Shown: piece after piece, positions 19,676-28,743 of the stretch
Numbering within the stretch: the stretch's first letter is position 1
How the letters are laid out: the number at the start of each line of letters is the position of its first letter
DNA from: Verrucomicrobiia bacterium
GTDB taxonomy: Bacteria; Verrucomicrobiota; Verrucomicrobiia; Verrucomicrobiales; DEV007
Assembly (NCBI GenBank): GCA_030427505.1
Contig: JAUICH010000023.1
Coordinates: 36,349-100,348 of the forward strand
Direction: 5' to 3'
DNA: 64,000 bases
Notes under the pieces: generated by a model
Told to the model about the DNA's origin: nothing
Database searches by the model: none
What the model saw: the letters and a program-made list of their open reading frames with translations, nothing else
Position numbers and translations under genes: made by a program

Positions 19676-20671
19676 TCAGGGAGCTTTCTTCTCGCTTTTC
19701 TTATCTTTCGGGGCCGCGCGGCGGAGGGACTCGACGTGGTAGTCGAACCAGATGGGGGCGAGGCGTTCGATCATTTCGGTGCGTTTGTGGGCGAGGCCTT
19801 CGAGTTCGATGTAGGTGTGATCGACGCCGTGTTTGACGAGGGCCTGGTGGAAGTCGCGGACGGTGGGGAGGTGGCCGCCGTCCTGGGTGCCGCAGGCGAT
19901 CTGGATGCGGAGCTTGCCTTTGATCTGGTCGAGGTTCTTTTCCAGGAGTTTGTAGACGTCGTTGTCCAGGTAGTTCTGGAAATCAGGGCCGAGGTAGTTG
20001 TTAGGGTATTCGTCCGGCAGGGAGGGATCGAAGTTATCTGAGGTGTGGGGCACGTTGCCGGCCTGGCAAAAGAGGGAGCAGAACATATCGGGATACTTCA
20101 CCGCCAGGCGGGTGGAACCGCGCCCGCCCATGGAGAAGCCTTCGATACAGCGGCCGTGGCGGGCGGCGATGGTGCGGTAGGTCTGGTCGATGTAGGGGAT
20201 GAACTCTTTGATAAACATCGTCTCGATGGGGAACTTCCCGTCGTAGGAGTCCTTGTAGAAAGTGTTGCGGCCGCCATTGGGAAGCACGACGATCATCGGC
20301 GGCCACTTGCCGGAGAGGATGCCTTCGTGGAGGAGGGCCACGTCTTCGAAGCTGTGGAACTCATTGCCGCCGTTGCCGTGCAGGTTGTAGATGACGGGGT
20401 AGCGCGTGTCGCCGGAGGTTTCGTAGTCCGGCGGCAGGTAAATGCAGTAGCCCACGTCCTGTCCGGCGGCGTCGCTGTGGAAGGTGTGGTGAGTGACGCC
20501 GGTGGGCAGTTCCTGGCCTTCTTTCGGTTCGTTGACCCAGGTGATGGAGGGGCCGTCTTTGGGCTGTCCGGGACGGGTGGCGGCGGGTTCCTTGTCGGCG
20601 AAAGTGGGGGACAGGCTCGCGAGGGTCAGGCAGGCGGACAGGACGAGCAGTCTGGGAAGGGTGGGTTTCAT
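19676..20671 (-). CDS. Secreted esterase D-like alpha/beta hydrolase
   Basis: 331 residues with a signal peptide (about 1-25, ending TFA). Esterase (PF00756-type) features are present: DVGYCIYLPPDYETSG and YPVIYNLHGNGGNE near residues 75-100, nucleophile elbow GFSMGG (Ser about 178), a putative acid in CGTQDGGH (about 268) and His in LAHKRTEM (about 300). Many members of this family are acetyl- or feruloyl-esterases acting on polysaccharides, or trehalose mycolyl-like proteins. Because it sits next to a glycan-degradation operon, a carbohydrate de-esterase role is plausible. It is encoded opposite to its neighbours, so it is a separate transcription unit. Substrate not determinable. Confidence 0.88.
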   Translation of the reverse strand: MKPTLPRLLVLSACLTLASLSPTFADKEPAATRPGQPKDGPSITWVNEPKEGQELPTGVTHHTFHSDAAGQDVGYCIYLPPDYETSGDTRYPVIYNLHGNGGNEFHSFEDVALLHEGILSGKWPPMIVVLPNGGRNTFYKDSYDGKFPIETMFIKEFIPYIDQTYRTIAARHGRCIEGFSMGGRGSTRLAVKYPDMFCSLFCQAGNVPHTSDNFDPSLPDEYPNNYLGPDFQNYLDNDVYKLLEKNLDQIKGKLRIQIACGTQDGGHLPTVRDFHQALVKHGVDHTYIELEGLAHKRTEMIERLAPIWFDYHVESLRRAAPKDKKSEKKAP

Positions 20672-20863
20672 GTCTTGATGGGTGTCTTGGTCAGGGAATC
20701 GAAAAGAGGTCAGGTCTGGCCAGAGGTTGCGAGGGTGGGGGAGGCTGGCCGCCGCCGTCCGGTCATGTCTCCGTGTTTCCGTGTTTCCGTGTTTCCAGGA
20801 AAAGGGGCAGTCTAGACTGTCTTTGCGCTTTTTGAGCAGGATAAAAGCGGCGCATTTTCGCCA

Positions 20864-20891
20864 TTGAAGCCGGGGGGGCAGTTGCTACAAT
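20864..20891 (+). promoter_or_regulatory. Candidate promoter of the two MFS genes
   Basis: TTGAAG (20864-20869), a 16-base spacer and TACAAT (20886-20891). Transcription would start near 20898, only a few bases before the TTG at 20901, implying a leaderless or nearly leaderless message. Confidence 0.5.
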
Positions 20892-20900
20892 CCGCTCGCC

Positions 20901-22532
20901 TTGAACTCCTCAACCTCCTCTCCCCCATTGGTGCCGGCGCCCGTTCGCTGGCTGATCTGTATCATCGCGTCCATCGGGTTCGCGTTCGATATTTACGAAC
21001 TCCTCATGCTGCCGCTGATTGTGCGGCCCGCGCTGATGGAGCTGGTGGGGGCCGCGCCGGGCACTCCCGAGTTTGCCATGTGGGTGGGGCGGCTCTTTTA
21101 CATTCCGGCTTTCGCGGGCGGTATTTTTGGTTTGCTGGGGGGCTGGTTGACGGACCGCTTTGGACGGCGGCGGGTTCTGACCTACAGCATCCTGCTCTAC
21201 GCAGTGTCCGCCTTCGCGGCGGGTTTTTCGACCTCGGTGGAGATGCTGCTGTTTTTCCGCTGCCTGGTGTTCATCGGGGTGTGCGTGGAGTTCGTGGCCG
21301 CGGTGGCCTGGCTGGCGGAACTCTTTCCCGACCCGCACGAACGGGAGCGGGCGCTGGGCTACACGCAGGCGTTTTCGTCTATCGGCGGCATCATGGTGGC
21401 GGTGGCCAATGGCATCTGCCTGGCGATCGCGATGGACTTGCCCGCGATTCATTTGCCGGAATGGCTGAGCTTCTTCGGAGGCGCGGTGAAGGACGAGCAC
21501 GCGGCGTGGCGTTATACCCTGATGTCCGGCGTCATCCCGGCGATCCCGTTGATCTTGATCCGGCCCTTCCTGCCGGAGTCGCCCGCGTGGAAAGACAAGC
21601 GAAGCACCGGCACCCTGAAGCGGCCCAGCCTGGGGCAACTGTTCGGCACGCCGGAACTGCGCCGGGCCACCATCATCACCACGCTGATGTTTGCCTGTGC
21701 CTACGGCGCGGCCTTTGGCGCCATTCAGCACATGCCGCGCATGCTCTCCGACCTGCCCGAGGTGAAGGAAGCCGTGGCGGCCAGCCTGGAGCAGCAGGGC
21801 GCCAGCGACCCGGCCACGGTGAAGAAGACCGAGAACATTGTTTCTCAAAAGACCGCCGTGGAAGTGACCCAAGTGCAGGAGATCGGCGGGCTTTATGGCC
21901 GCTTCCTCTTTGCGGTGCTGGCGGCGAGCCTGCTCCTGGCGCGTAAGCCGGAGCTGAAGATGCCGGTCTTTTTCGGGTCCGGTATTTTCCTGCTGATGGG
22001 AATTTTGGAGTTCGATCACTACGGCTGGACCGGTGTCGCGGTGGGCCTGGTGGGCGGAGCGTTGGCGGGGGTGTTTACCTGGGCCTTCGCGCTGTGGCTG
22101 GGGAAGGTGATGCCCTCGACGAACCGGGCGCTGATCCGTTTCTTCCAGATTCCCGGCCTTATCCTGATGCCGCTGGTCTTCGGGCTGTTTGCGATGAAAG
22201 ACCTGGAGATGCTGAAGTGGGGGATGTTCTTCGTGGCGATGTGCACGATCGCGCAGTTCAGCTTCTGGGGGAACTACCTGCCGCTGGTGTATCCCACCCA
22301 CCTGCGGGGCACGGGGGAAAGCTTTGCGGCGAATATCGGCGGGCGCCTGATTGGGACGTCTTTTGCCTGGGTCACTTCGACCCTGGCGGTGCAGGAATTC
22401 ATGCCGGGCGAGTCCCCGGCGGCGAAGCTGGCCTACACGGCGGCGGGCGTCGGTTTCCTGGTGTATTTGTTAGGGTTTATCTTCAGCTTCTGGCTGCCGG
22501 AACCCGATCGTGAGAAATCCCTGGATCATTGA
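20901..22532 (+). CDS. MFS transporter
   Basis: 543 residues, major facilitator superfamily. N-terminal SIGFAFDIYELLMLPLIV, the loop signature GGWLTDRFGRRRVL near residue 90 and YPTHLRGTGESFAANIGGR near residue 460 are typical of the sugar/organic acid porter branch. An extended soluble insert of about 60 residues rich in Glu, Lys and Gln lies between helices 7 and 8 (around residues 285-330). The start is a TTG at 20901, the most upstream codon available; a GTG at 20931 is an alternative, and neither has a Shine-Dalgarno. It is followed three bases later by a second MFS gene and the two likely form an operon. Solute unknown, plausibly a product of the neighbouring glycan pathway. Confidence 0.85.
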   Translation: MNSSTSSPPLVPAPVRWLICIIASIGFAFDIYELLMLPLIVRPALMELVGAAPGTPEFAMWVGRLFYIPAFAGGIFGLLGGWLTDRFGRRRVLTYSILLYAVSAFAAGFSTSVEMLLFFRCLVFIGVCVEFVAAVAWLAELFPDPHERERALGYTQAFSSIGGIMVAVANGICLAIAMDLPAIHLPEWLSFFGGAVKDEHAAWRYTLMSGVIPAIPLILIRPFLPESPAWKDKRSTGTLKRPSLGQLFGTPELRRATIITTLMFACAYGAAFGAIQHMPRMLSDLPEVKEAVAASLEQQGASDPATVKKTENIVSQKTAVEVTQVQEIGGLYGRFLFAVLAASLLLARKPELKMPVFFGSGIFLLMGILEFDHYGWTGVAVGLVGGALAGVFTWAFALWLGKVMPSTNRALIRFFQIPGLILMPLVFGLFAMKDLEMLKWGMFFVAMCTIAQFSFWGNYLPLVYPTHLRGTGESFAANIGGRLIGTSFAWVTSTLAVQEFMPGESPAAKLAYTAAGVGFLVYLLGFIFSFWLPEPDREKSLDH

Positions 22533-22535
22533 TCG

Positions 22536-23912
22536 ATGAGTCAGCCTCTAACCCCCGCGAAAGATCCCACGGCTGGCGGCCCCTGGTGGCGCCTGTTGTC
22601 GGGATACCATTGGTTTGTCCTGCTGGTGGCCTGCCTGGGCTGGCTGTTTGACTGCCTGGACCAGCAGCTTTTTAACCTGGCGCGCGTGCCCGCGATGCGG
22701 GACCTGCTGGAAGATCCGGCGGATGTTGCCGAGTTCGCGGGCTACGCCACGTCCATCTTCCTCATCGGCTGGGCCATGGGCGGCCTGTTCTTCGGCGTGT
22801 TGGGCGACCGGATCGGGCGGGCGAAGACGATGATGATTACCATCCTGCTGTACTCGCTGTTCACGGGCCTGAGCGCCTTGTCCCGCGGGTTCTGGGACTT
22901 CGCGGCGTTTCGTTTCCTGACCGGCTTGGGCGTGGGGGGTGAGTTCGCCGTGGGCGTGGCCCTGGTGGCGGAGGTGATGCCTGACCGGGCGCGGCCCTAC
23001 GCGCTGGGTTCGCTCCAGGCTCTGTCTGCCTTGGGGAATGTGACGGCGGCCTTCATCGGGATGGGCTTCGGTCACTTGGAAAGCACGGGCGCTCTCACCC
23101 ATTCCTGGCGGTGGATGTTTGTGATCGGCACCCTGCCGGCTCTGCTGGCGCTGGTGATCCGCCTGCGGCTAAAGGAACCGGAAAAGTGGAAGGCGGCGCA
23201 CGACACGGGCACCCTGAAGGAGCGCGACTTCGGCTCGTATTCGCAGCTCTTCAAGCACCCGGAATGGCGGCGGAACGCCATTGTGGGGATGCTGCTGGCC
23301 TGCGCGGGCGTGATCGGCCTGTGGGGGATCGGCTTCTTCTCCATCGACTTGCAGCGGACGGTGTTTCGCAGCCACTTCGAGGCACAGGGACTGAGCGAGT
23401 CCGAGGTGGAGGGCAAGCTGACCTACTGGGCGGGGGTGACGTCCATGATGATGAACTTGGGGGCCTTCTTCGGGATGATTTTCTTCAGCCGCTTGACCCA
23501 GGGGATCGGGCGGCGTCCGGCCTTTGCTTTTACCCTCATCGCGGCGCTGGCCAGCACCGCCCTGGTGTTCCTGGGGCTGGACAAGTTCAGCGAGATCTTC
23601 TGGATGATCCCGCTGATGGGCTTCTGCCAGCTGGGGCTGTTCGCGGGGTACGCGATTTACTTTCCGGAACTGTTTCCGACCCACCTGCGCAGCACGGGCA
23701 CGTCGTTCTGTTACAACGTGGGCCGCTTTCTCGCGGCGTCCGGTCCGGCCCTGCTGGGCCTGCTGACGGCGCGGGTCTTTACACCGGAGAATGGCTTCGC
23801 GGAAGGCATGCGTTACGCGGGGCTTACCATGTGCGGCATCTTCGTGGTGGGTCTGCTGGTGCTGCCCTTTGCGCCGGAAACGCGGAATAAGCCCTTGCCT
23901 GAAGCGGCCTGA
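22536..23912 (+). CDS. MFS transporter, sialate/aromatic-acid-like branch
   Basis: 458 residues with about 12 hydrophobic segments. ACLGWLFDCLDQQLFNLAR in helix 1, FGVLGDRIGRAKTMM (the DRxGR loop) near residue 90, FRFLTGLGVGGEFAVG near 130 and FPTHLRSTGTSFCYNVGR near 390 are MFS hallmarks. It resembles the upstream gene but lacks its soluble insert. The ATG is three bases after the previous stop, so coupled translation is likely. Two different carriers in tandem suggest a related pair of solutes, or exchange of substrate and product. The solute is not identifiable from sequence. Confidence 0.87.
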   Translation: MSQPLTPAKDPTAGGPWWRLLSGYHWFVLLVACLGWLFDCLDQQLFNLARVPAMRDLLEDPADVAEFAGYATSIFLIGWAMGGLFFGVLGDRIGRAKTMMITILLYSLFTGLSALSRGFWDFAAFRFLTGLGVGGEFAVGVALVAEVMPDRARPYALGSLQALSALGNVTAAFIGMGFGHLESTGALTHSWRWMFVIGTLPALLALVIRLRLKEPEKWKAAHDTGTLKERDFGSYSQLFKHPEWRRNAIVGMLLACAGVIGLWGIGFFSIDLQRTVFRSHFEAQGLSESEVEGKLTYWAGVTSMMMNLGAFFGMIFFSRLTQGIGRRPAFAFTLIAALASTALVFLGLDKFSEIFWMIPLMGFCQLGLFAGYAIYFPELFPTHLRSTGTSFCYNVGRFLAASGPALLGLLTARVFTPENGFAEGMRYAGLTMCGIFVVGLLVLPFAPETRNKPLPEAA

Positions 23913-23965
23913 GGGCGGAGAAAAGGGAGCGCCCCCGCGCTGAACCCTTTTCCTGAATGCCGGCC

Positions 23966-24490
23966 ATGAAAACACTGATTTCTCTTTCTTTCCGCAGCGC
24001 GATCGCCGTCCTGGGACTGAGCCTGAGCGCCTGTTCCGTGAATCTGTCTCCGCCCACGCTGGGCGGCGGAGGCGCGGCGTTTACGAAATGGGATGAGGAT
24101 GCCGCGGTGGTGGCGGAACTGACGGCGCTGAATACGAAGCTGACGCAGGCTTACGAGAAGGAAGACATCGCGACACTGAAGGGGCTGCTGTCCGAGCAGC
24201 ACGTTCACAACAACGTGTTCGGGTCGCGGCTGAGTAAGAAGGCCTTCTTGGAGGATATCGAGTCGGGGACGCTGGAGTTCGTTTCTTATGAGACGCCAGA
24301 CCTCGAGTGGTATGTGCGGGGAGACATGGCGGTCGCCACGGGCGTGATTGAGGCAAAGGCGGTTCGCGGCGGAAAGCCGGTGCCGGCGTCGAAGTTTGTG
24401 TTTACGCGGATCTTCGTGAAAGAGGGGGGCGAATGGAAGGTGCTGCTCTTTCACAACACGATGGTGGGGAAACCGCCGGTGGCTGGGTGA
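23966..24490 (+). CDS. Small lipoprotein with SnoaL/DUF4440-like domain
   Basis: 174 residues from the ATG at 23966 (an ATG at 23957 is also possible). Lipoprotein signal with lipobox LSLSAC. From about residue 45 the chain looks like a DUF4440/NTF2-like fold: DAAVVAELTALNTKLTQAYE, then LSEQHVHNNVFG, YVRGDMAVATGVIEAKAV and FVFTRIFVKEGGEWKVL, the usual closing strand pattern. Members are either small enzymes or binding proteins, and no function can be given. It follows the second MFS gene by 53 bases on the same strand and may share its transcript. Confidence 0.8.
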   Translation: MKTLISLSFRSAIAVLGLSLSACSVNLSPPTLGGGGAAFTKWDEDAAVVAELTALNTKLTQAYEKEDIATLKGLLSEQHVHNNVFGSRLSKKAFLEDIESGTLEFVSYETPDLEWYVRGDMAVATGVIEAKAVRGGKPVPASKFVFTRIFVKEGGEWKVLLFHNTMVGKPPVAG

Positions 24491-24791
24491 GTAAGCGCGG
24501 AAAGTATTTTCAAAAACGCACCCTCTGGCGCCCGGCGAATCGTCCTGGGAAGGTGGAACGCGAATTCCGAGGTCCGAGCCGGACTGGCAGATTCACGGAA
24601 GCACGGCAAGGCTGCCAATTCTCTCTGTTTGGACATCAATTTTTCGCGACACGGTCTCCGCCAGTTCGTGTTTTCAGCGAAGTTTCCGCCGTTTTTGAAC
24701 GGATGCGCGGTTCGCGAGTTCCTCGCCCGGAGGTCGAGGACCACTTTTCGCTTCGCGGTTCCGATCAAAAAAGGCGGATAGATTTGCCCGC
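24491..24791. repeat. Non-coding gap with dispersed-repeat fragments
   Basis: No gene seen. It contains GGTCCGAGCCGGACTGGC (about 24570), also present at 8690, and the GGTTCGCGAGTTCCTCGCCC element (24709-24750) shared with 19575-19615. Confidence 0.55.
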
Positions 24792-25640
24792 CTACCGCAC
24801 CAGGGTCTGCTGGTCGCTGTGTTCGACGGAGAAGACGTGGGAGTGGAGGTTGGCGACCCAGCGCTGGCCGCTTTCCGTGATGCGCAGGTAATTCAGGGCG
24901 TCCGTCACGTAGGGGCGGACGGTTTCCCAATAGAACTGGGCAAATTCCTTGCGCATCTGGCCGGGGTTTTTGAAGCCCATGTCGTCCAGTTTGCCCTGCT
25001 CCAGGGTTTCGAAATAGAGGGCGGGAATCTTGCGGAGGTACTTGGGGTCTCCGAGCTGACCGATGAGGTCCGCCGCGCGGAGGAGGCCGCCGTAGCCGGT
25101 GGTGTCGCCGTGGGCTTCGTCCTGGGGGATGGGAAAGCGGGTCATTTCCACCCAACTGGCGATGAGGTCAGCGTCCACTTTCACGAGCAGTCCATTGCCG
25201 AAGCGTTCGCGGACGAACTGCTGGCCCCGGCTGACGTGCCAGGGCGCCAGCATGGCGTCCGTGCCGTCGAGGCCGAGTTCCACCGTGTCGCCCTCGCCCG
25301 TGTCGTAGATGCCGGGCCGGTCGTTCCGGCAGATGCCGCGGACGTAGCCGATGTCGTGACAGAGGGCGGCCAGGGTAAAGTTCAGCCAATCATCTGGAGA
25401 GACGCCGCCATCGCAGAGGTGTTTTCCTTTCAGAATGGCGGACCCCGCCGAGACCACCATGACAGTGTGTTCCACGTTATGGTAGAGGCAGTCGCAGTTG
25501 GCCAGGTTTTCCAGGGCCAGCCGGGCGGCCCACTTCAGGGTGGACATGTACTTGGGCTTGTACTGGCCGTACATTTCTTCGTAGGCCTCGGCCACATGGG
25601 AGACAAACGCGTCGATGAGCAGTTTCTGTGTGTTGAGCAT
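24792..25640 (-). CDS. HD-domain metal-dependent phosphohydrolase, cyclic-nucleotide phosphodiesterase-like
   Basis: 282 residues, cytoplasmic. The metal-site pattern is CLYHNVEHTVMVVSAG (about 49-64) and LAALCHDIGYVRG (about 88-100), with a later Asp in LLRAADLIGQLGD. The YHNxxH...HD arrangement is that of class I 3',5'-cyclic nucleotide phosphodiesterases, though the downstream HxGxxN is not exact here (GYVRGICRND). It lies 93 bases after a CHASE2 cyclase gene on the same strand, which makes cyclic nucleotide breakdown an attractive function. The family call (HD superfamily) is firm; the phosphodiesterase role is inferred from motif and neighbour. A generic HD phosphohydrolase of another substrate is the alternative. 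Confidence 0.82.
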   Translation of the reverse strand: MLNTQKLLIDAFVSHVAEAYEEMYGQYKPKYMSTLKWAARLALENLANCDCLYHNVEHTVMVVSAGSAILKGKHLCDGGVSPDDWLNFTLAALCHDIGYVRGICRNDRPGIYDTGEGDTVELGLDGTDAMLAPWHVSRGQQFVRERFGNGLLVKVDADLIASWVEMTRFPIPQDEAHGDTTGYGGLLRAADLIGQLGDPKYLRKIPALYFETLEQGKLDDMGFKNPGQMRKEFAQFYWETVRPYVTDALNYLRITESGQRWVANLHSHVFSVEHSDQQTLVR

Positions 25641-25733
25641 GCGGGCTGACGGGTGTTGTGGGGAAGGAAGAGGGAAGGGGAAACACGGCGGAGCGAGGGG
25701 AGCGCGCGGATGGACTGGCGGGAGGTCCTTGGT

Positions 25734-28001
25734 TCATTTGCTTTCCATGACGTAAACGCCATCCCAGTCTTCGCCGGGTGGATTGGCTTTCATGTGCGAG
25801 CAGCGTTTCGTCATCAACAGGGACGGGTTCGTCGCCACTCCGGGTACCTTGCCGGGCTGGTTTGGCTCGAAACCAGCGGATTTTTGAAACAGTTCCGCCG
25901 CGCCGTCCCAGTCCTGTTTCAGGTATTTCGCGATGGCCTGGCCGAAGAGGTCCAGGCAGTCCTGGACGGCGGGCGTCAGGTCATTCTTCACGCCCACCAC
26001 TTCGTACATGCCCACGGGCTGAGTGCGGCCTTTGACCACGATCTTGTCCAGGTAGCGGAAGAGGATCTGGCCGGGGTGATCCCGTTCCGAAAGCCGCATG
26101 GTGTCTTCCGTGACCATGGAGTAGACGCCGAAGCTTTTCGCGCCGCTCTCGCAGCGGGCGGCGAGGTTCACGGAGTCGCCCATCATGGTGTAGTTGAAGC
26201 GCTTTCGGGAGCCCATGTTGCCGATGACCGCGGAGCCGGAGTTTACCCCGATACGGGTCTGCATTTCATACACTACGTCCGGCCAAGTTCCCTGGGATCT
26301 CCAATGTTCGCGGAGTTCGGCTTGCCTCTTTTGCATCTCCACACAGGTCTGACAGGCGCGGTAGGCGTGGTCCGGGTAGGGCAGGGGAGCCCCGAACATG
26401 CCGACGATGGCGTCGCCGATGTACTTGTCCAGCGTACCGCCGTGGTAGTGCAGGATGTCCGTCATCTCCGAGTGATAGTCGATCATCAGAGACACCAGCT
26501 TTTCGGCGGTGAGCATTTCGGAAAACGCCGAGAAGCCTTGGATGTCACTGAAGAAGGCGGAGATTTCGCAGGACTCTCCGCCCAGCTTTGGGTCCTCGCC
26601 GGAGGCCACGATCTGGTCCACCACTTCGGGAGACACGTAGGTGCCGAAGATGCCTTTGATTTTGCTCTTGGCCCGCATCTCCTGGAGCAGCCGGTGGACC
26701 ACCGAGACGATGTGAACGCCGAAGAAGCCCACCGCCGGCCAGAACAGCGGCAGAACGATGCTCCACTTTGAAAAGGCCTGGAAAGACACGATGCCATAGA
26801 TGGCGATGACCCCCACGGGCGCCAGGATGGCCAGCCAGACGGGGCTGTGTTTCAGGAACCAGAGCGTCAGCCAGGCCAGCACCAGCCAGGCGATGCCCAC
26901 GGGAATGACCGGGACGCGGTGGAGAAAGTCCTGCTGGAAGATGGAGTTCACCGCGTTGGCGTGGACGAGCACGAGCGGGGTGCGGGGATTGTGCGGGGTG
27001 GCGCCGAAGTCCGTGAGGCCGGAGGCGGTCTGGCCCACCAGCAGCACCTGGTCTTTCACGGAGGGGAAGGACTCGCCCTCCGCGTTCCAGGGGGTGTCGG
27101 GGTCCTCCGCCTGAGCCAGGTTGTAGGCCTGCAATTTGGCGGCCAGGGAGTAGTAGGTGACGAAAGAGCCCGTCCGGCTGTGTTCGGAAAAGGTGCTGAG
27201 ATTGGCGCGGTAGTTGACGTAGAGTTGGCCCTGTTCGTCGATGGGGATGTCCAGGCTTTCCTCTTTGCCCTTGATGTGGATGTTCTTGCCGAGCACCACT
27301 TCCAAATCGTCCGGACCGGCGCGGAGTTCGCGCATGACGATCAGCAGCGAGAAGCCGGGGAAGAGGTGTTCCCCGCAGCGGACCACCATGGGCAGGCGGC
27401 GGACGATGCCGTCTTCCTTCGCCGGTTCGGCGTTCACGAAACCGGTGTACGAGCTTTCCCGGATGATGGGGATGGGCAGGAGCCCCAGCTCGTGGCCGAG
27501 GACCTGGGAGATGTCTCCCGTCACCTGGGTGAGGGCCTGGGTATTCCCGATGGCGGACTCTTCATAGGTGGGTCCCTGGAGGGCCTGCTCCGCGCTGGCG
27601 CCGGTGATGGCCCCGGGGAACAGAGAAAGGCCGTCCGCGAAGTAGGTATCGTTTTCGTCGCCCGCGGCGGGACCGCTCTGGGTGGGGTCCACCGAAGACT
27701 CCGAAAAGAGCAGGTCAAAAGCGACGACCTTGGGCGGGCGGAGGGTGAGCAGCCGGAGGAGCGTGCCATGGACCGAGCGGTTCCAGGGCCAGCGGCCCCA
27801 GTTCTGGAGACCCTCTTCCCCGATACCGGCGACCAGGATGCGCTTGTCCGGCGGGGGATCCGTTTCGGCGCGGGCCTGGAAGCGCCAGTCGAGGGTGAGG
27901 TTTTCGAAGTGCTGGCCCAGTTTTTGCGACCAAATGAGCCCGGCCAGCCCTATAACTACCAGAGGTGTTAAAATTTCAAAGATCCCCGGGCGGCCTTTCA
28001 T
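25734..28001 (-). CDS. CHASE2-domain class III adenylate/guanylate cyclase
   Basis: 755 residues. An N-terminal membrane segment (about 11-26) leads into an extracytoplasmic CHASE2 sensor (about 27-365, with RWPWNRSVHGTLLRLL, VAFDLLFSES and VLLVGQTASGLTDFGATP). Three closely spaced transmembrane helices follow (about 365-440), then a class III cyclase domain (about 465-660). Metal-binding Asp residues are seen in FFSDIQGFSAFSE (about 484) and YIGDAIVGMFGAP (about 530). NYTMMGDSVNLAARCE supplies the transition-state Asn/Arg, and the Lys in LDKYIGD favours ATP over GTP. The catalytic set therefore looks complete. The C-terminal about 90 residues are a TPR-like tail. It is divergent from the FecR/TpsA genes and upstream of the HD hydrolase. 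Cofactor and signal are unknown. Confidence 0.93.
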   Translation of the reverse strand: MKGRPGIFEILTPLVVIGLAGLIWSQKLGQHFENLTLDWRFQARAETDPPPDKRILVAGIGEEGLQNWGRWPWNRSVHGTLLRLLTLRPPKVVAFDLLFSESSVDPTQSGPAAGDENDTYFADGLSLFPGAITGASAEQALQGPTYEESAIGNTQALTQVTGDISQVLGHELGLLPIPIIRESSYTGFVNAEPAKEDGIVRRLPMVVRCGEHLFPGFSLLIVMRELRAGPDDLEVVLGKNIHIKGKEESLDIPIDEQGQLYVNYRANLSTFSEHSRTGSFVTYYSLAAKLQAYNLAQAEDPDTPWNAEGESFPSVKDQVLLVGQTASGLTDFGATPHNPRTPLVLVHANAVNSIFQQDFLHRVPVIPVGIAWLVLAWLTLWFLKHSPVWLAILAPVGVIAIYGIVSFQAFSKWSIVLPLFWPAVGFFGVHIVSVVHRLLQEMRAKSKIKGIFGTYVSPEVVDQIVASGEDPKLGGESCEISAFFSDIQGFSAFSEMLTAEKLVSLMIDYHSEMTDILHYHGGTLDKYIGDAIVGMFGAPLPYPDHAYRACQTCVEMQKRQAELREHWRSQGTWPDVVYEMQTRIGVNSGSAVIGNMGSRKRFNYTMMGDSVNLAARCESGAKSFGVYSMVTEDTMRLSERDHPGQILFRYLDKIVVKGRTQPVGMYEVVGVKNDLTPAVQDCLDLFGQAIAKYLKQDWDGAAELFQKSAGFEPNQPGKVPGVATNPSLLMTKRCSHMKANPPGEDWDGVYVMESK

Positions 28002-28082
28002 GTTCCTGGTCTAATGGAAATAAGGTTTGCGAATCTCCCCAGTTTCCTTAAACATCCTTTAGTAGTTCAGTCCTGCCCTAAA

Positions 28083-28634
28083 ATGAAACAATTACTTACC
28101 GCTGCTCAGGCGTTTCTGAGTCTTCCGGTGGCCGTTGGCGTGCTTTCTTTAGCGCTGACGAGTGTCTTGGCGCAAGACACGCCAGACGCACCGAAGAGCG
28201 GGACGGTCACCGTCGCCGTGGGGGACGTAAAGGTCACGCCTCCGGGCGCTGACGCGGCCCAAGCCTTGAACGTGGACGACACCGTCCTGGTCGGAAGCAC
28301 GATTACCACTGGAGCCAATTCCCGGGCCGTGATCGTCTTGTCACAGCAAGCCGCGATCCGCGTTTCGGAGAATTCCGAACTGGTGGTGACCGAGGTAAAA
28401 GAGTCCGACACCGAGCCGAAGGTGCTGGTGGATTTGAAGACCGGCAGCCTGGGCGCTCTGGTGAAGCCCAAGGTGACGGCGGCGATGGACTTCCAGATCA
28501 AGACGCCAAGCGGCATTGCCGCCGCCCGGGGAACCTTCTTCTCGGTGGTGGTGGAGAATGGAAAGGGCTATGCCCAGGTGAAGGAAGGGAAGGTGGAACT
28601 CATCCCGAACCAGCCCGCGGACGCCAATCAATAG
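28083..28634 (+). CDS. Secreted FecR-domain protein
   Basis: 183 residues from the ATG at 28083; an in-frame start at 28014 would put 23 extra residues before the signal peptide. Signal peptide to about residue 31 (SVLAQ). The mature part is one FecR domain: GTVTVAVGDVKVTPPG, then TITTGANSRAVIVLSQQAAI, VLVDLKTGSLGALV, FQIKTPSGIAAARGTFFSVV and YAQVKEGKVELIP. Secreted FecR-domain proteins without a sigma-factor partner are frequent beside large surface proteins and are thought to act in envelope sensing or assembly. It is 110 bases upstream of the first TpsA gene on the same strand, so it is probably part of that locus. Precise role unknown. Confidence 0.88.
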   Translation: MKQLLTAAQAFLSLPVAVGVLSLALTSVLAQDTPDAPKSGTVTVAVGDVKVTPPGADAAQALNVDDTVLVGSTITTGANSRAVIVLSQQAAIRVSENSELVVTEVKESDTEPKVLVDLKTGSLGALVKPKVTAAMDFQIKTPSGIAAARGTFFSVVVENGKGYAQVKEGKVELIPNQPADANQ

Positions 28635-28743
28635 GATTCCCTTTCTTGCCGTGCGGCTCCTTCCTGGGTTTACCCATGCATGAGCCCGGGAGTGGATGAT
28701 TCGGAAACCGGAGCGCTGAGAGCCTAACGAGACCGACCTAAGA

